DNA from: Okeania sp. SIO3I5
GTDB lineage: Bacteria; Cyanobacteriota; Cyanobacteriia; Cyanobacteriales; Microcoleaceae
Assembly (NCBI RefSeq): GCF_010672085.1
Contig: NZ_JAAHHT010000020.1
Span: 1 to 37,152, forward strand
Reading direction: 5' to 3'
Length of the DNA: 37,152 nt
The notes beneath the pieces are model-generated. The model worked only from the letters and a program-made list of their open reading frames with translations, was not told the DNA's origin and ran no database searches. Position 1 is the first letter of the stretch, and each line of letters starts with the position of its first letter. Below, one piece after another: positions 35,068 to 37,152 of the stretch. The position numbers were made by a program, and so were the translations under genes.

Positions 35068-35617
35068 CATACCCTCATTTTTTGGTAAAAGCAATTAAAA
35101 AATTGAGAGAGAATTAAAAGTTACTTTCAACCAGGCGCTCCCTTAATCTTAAGACTTCGTGGCAGTTGTCAGGGAATAGAGAATAGGGAATAGGGAATAG
35201 GGAATAGGGGGAATAAAATTGTTGATTCTAGAACTTGAATTGGTTTAATTAAAAATTTTGCAAGAGGTTTTTAGAAGGAATTATCCATTATTTGCGCTCT
35301 AGCTGACAGCTAATAGTTGAATGTTTACATTTAGGAACTGAAGTTTATGCTCTAATTTAAGTATGATAATATTGTAGACAATCCCCAGATGAATATAAGT
35401 TAATTTTTCAATTATTTTTCCCTAGCTGTCTTTTCAACTCTAGATTACTATTAATAATAAGTAATTAGCATAATTTTTATCGTGTTTTAACAAAGTTTTT
35501 ATTTAGGTAATGAAGCTGATAACTAATGGCTGACCGCTGAATGCTTACGATTTACCTATTATTGGTTTTTTGTCTATAATTCTAAGTAAATAGTTTCATT
35601 AAGTCTGAGGTAATTTT

Positions 35618-37000
35618 ATGACTCCAAATCCTGCAATAATGAAAGCCGTAGAGAATTTGGACTACCGTGTTACTGTAGGGGATGTAGCAGCTAAAGTTGG
35701 ATTAGATGTGAAAGTTGCAGAACAGGGATTATTAGCTTTAGCTACAGATGCTAGTGGTCATTTACAAGTATCCGAATCTGGGGAAATTGCTTATTTATTT
35801 CCCAATAATTTTAGAGATGTTTTACGCAATAAATTCTGGCGTTTAAAATTCAAAGAATGGTGGGAAAAAGTTTGGCGGGTATTGTTTTATTTGATTCGGA
35901 TTTCTTTTGGAATTTTGTTGATACTTTCTTTGGTAATTATCATGGTTGCTATTGCCATTATTGTTATTTCAATTAATTCTAGTAGTGAACGAAATGACTC
36001 AGGTGGTGGGGGTAATAATTCGGGTGGTGGAATGGTATTTTTTCCCAGGTTGGGATTTAATTTTTATTGGCTTTTTTGGTGGTTTGACTGGGGATACTAC
36101 GATCAACCCTATAGATATCGACAAGAAAAACAAAGACAAAAACAAAGACAAGGACAAAGGCAAAAATCTCGAAGTTCAGGTAAAAAAAATGAGCTGAATT
36201 TTTTGGAGGCTGTATTTTCTTTTCTATTTGGAGATGGGAACCCTAATTACAATTTAGATGAGCAACGTTGGCAGGCGATCGCTACTGTAATTAAAAATAA
36301 TCAAGGGGCGGTAGTTGCGGAACAAATTGCTCCTTATTTAGATGATTTGGGAAAAGGATATAGTCTGGAATATGAGGAGTATATTTTACCAGTATTAATT
36401 CGTTTTAATGGTCGTCCGGAAGTTAGTCCAGATGGTCAAATTGTATATCATTTTCCGGAGTTACAAACAACAGCAAAAGAGTGGCATTCTCAACCTGTTT
36501 CTGCTTATTTGAAGGAAAAACTTTGGCGGTTTAGCGAGGCCAATTCTGGTCAAATAATGTTAGCAACTGGATTAGGTGCTGTTAATTTTGTTGGTGCTTT
36601 AGTGTTGGGTTCGTTGTTAGAAGATGGTACAGTAGCAGCTCAGATTGGAGGGTTTATTGCTTTTGTTGAAGTTATCTATCCTGTGCTGCTAGCTTATGGT
36701 ATTAGTTTTTTAGTATTACCATTAATTCGTTATTTTTGGGTACAGTGGCGTAATGGTAAAGTTGAGAAACGGAATAAACAAAGGCAAAATAGAGCTGTTG
36801 CTTTAAACCATGCGAATAATCTGTTAAGGCAGAAAATTGAGTATGCTAGAGAATTTGCCAAAGAAACGATTATTAGTAATCAAGATTTAGCTTATACAAC
36901 CGAAAAGAATGTGTTAGAACAGGAAGCTGAAAAGGCAGATAAAATTGATGCTGAATGGCAAAAAAGATTAGAGCGATCAGATGCTGAAGATATTAGCTGA
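35618..37000 (+). CDS. conserved cyanobacterial membrane protein with duplicated module
   Basis: 460 aa. GAGG precedes the ATG. Residues 1-70 and about 218-290 look like two copies of one helical, winged-helix-like module: each runs through an A-x-x-I/V...V-x-AE/D-x-A helix to an EVS-x-x-G-x-I-x-Y-x-FP ending (HLQVSESGEIAYLFP; RPEVSPDGQIVYHFP). Between them are a hydrophobic helix (about 86-118), a Gly-rich loop, an aromatic segment and a Lys/Gln/Arg-rich stretch. Two to three further helices (about 313-375) precede a charged coiled C-terminus. I recall plastid homologues described as iron-sulfur-cluster-biosynthesis-related, but no cluster ligands are evident, so function is left open. Confidence 0.8.
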   Translation: MTPNPAIMKAVENLDYRVTVGDVAAKVGLDVKVAEQGLLALATDASGHLQVSESGEIAYLFPNNFRDVLRNKFWRLKFKEWWEKVWRVLFYLIRISFGILLILSLVIIMVAIAIIVISINSSSERNDSGGGGNNSGGGMVFFPRLGFNFYWLFWWFDWGYYDQPYRYRQEKQRQKQRQGQRQKSRSSGKKNELNFLEAVFSFLFGDGNPNYNLDEQRWQAIATVIKNNQGAVVAEQIAPYLDDLGKGYSLEYEEYILPVLIRFNGRPEVSPDGQIVYHFPELQTTAKEWHSQPVSAYLKEKLWRFSEANSGQIMLATGLGAVNFVGALVLGSLLEDGTVAAQIGGFIAFVEVIYPVLLAYGISFLVLPLIRYFWVQWRNGKVEKRNKQRQNRAVALNHANNLLRQKIEYAREFAKETIISNQDLAYTTEKNVLEQEAEKADKIDAEWQKRLERSDAEDIS

Positions 37001-37152
37001 AGTTCTTAAGTATCGATGGTCTATCTTATAGTTTTAGGACGTTTAAATATGAGGTAATTATCGTCAGATTTTGAGTGATGACTAAAAGTTACTAATTCTC
37101 ATCCTTCATTACCCAAATAATTAATTAACTAATTCGGATAGTGAATATATTT
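37001..37152. other. 3' end of the window, no feature
   Basis: AT-rich sequence without a supported gene or a clear terminator. Confidence 0.4.

Noticed and set aside
1-37152. CRISPR arrays
   Set aside because: The tandem repeats seen have no unique spacers of 30-40 bp between 25-37 bp repeats, and no cas gene is present.

Overview
The window is chromosomal DNA from a filamentous cyanobacterium. The evidence is a psaA-psaB photosystem I pair, psb27, a CyaB1-type adenylate cyclase with tandem GAF domains, many HIP1 octamers (GCGATCGC), low GC and an unusually large noncoding, repeat-filled fraction. That mix recalls Trichodesmium, Okeania and related Microcoleaceae; the genus is my inference.

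Layout. 1-533: repeats, a MITE-like element and one doubtful short ORF. 534-3373 (-): a broken MmeI-like (type IIL) restriction-methyltransferase gene, interrupted by a 129-bp element with 8-bp target duplications and also by one in-frame stop. 3443-3705: duplicated repeat. 3717-8563 (-): psaA, a 284-bp spacer, psaB and a strong terminator. 8564-9939: psaA upstream region, a 9-bp minisatellite, a perfect palindrome and a hairpin-rich leader. 9940-12549 (+): a lipoprotein whose C-terminal two thirds contain two acidic tandem-repeat arrays, joined at its end to a decayed Rpn-like gene tail. 13135-14736: B12-binding radical SAM enzyme. 15267-17153: recF and psb27. 17555-19084: exported GHL10-type glycosidase. 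19366-20214: pentapeptide-repeat membrane protein. 20248-20916: C-terminally short FAH/hydratase-like lipoprotein. 20998-23415: LysM-M23 endopeptidase. 23416-23790: probable remnants of TnpB-element right ends (-). 24178-24250: tRNA with a CAT anticodon. 24868-26290: two thiol peroxidase-type genes. 27288-30725 (-): adenylate cyclase followed by two small genes. 30726-32417: nested repeats including a tnpB 3' remnant with its guide-RNA region. 32418-34199 (-): recN, flanked by inverted copies of a dispersed element. 35618-37000: conserved membrane protein with a duplicated N-terminal-type module.

Function. The intact genes are mostly housekeeping: photosystem I and II, DNA repair, peroxide defence, cell-wall turnover and cAMP signalling. 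I do not see a new multi-gene defence or biosynthetic system. The unusual content is mobile and repetitive: several small elements with terminal inverted repeats and no transposase, six or more loci of one 9-bp minisatellite, four copies of a GTAGGG...CCCTAC palindrome, and orphan TnpB guide-RNA regions. The most informative single locus is the element insertion in the MmeI-like gene, because the target duplication and the restored reading frame can both be read directly.
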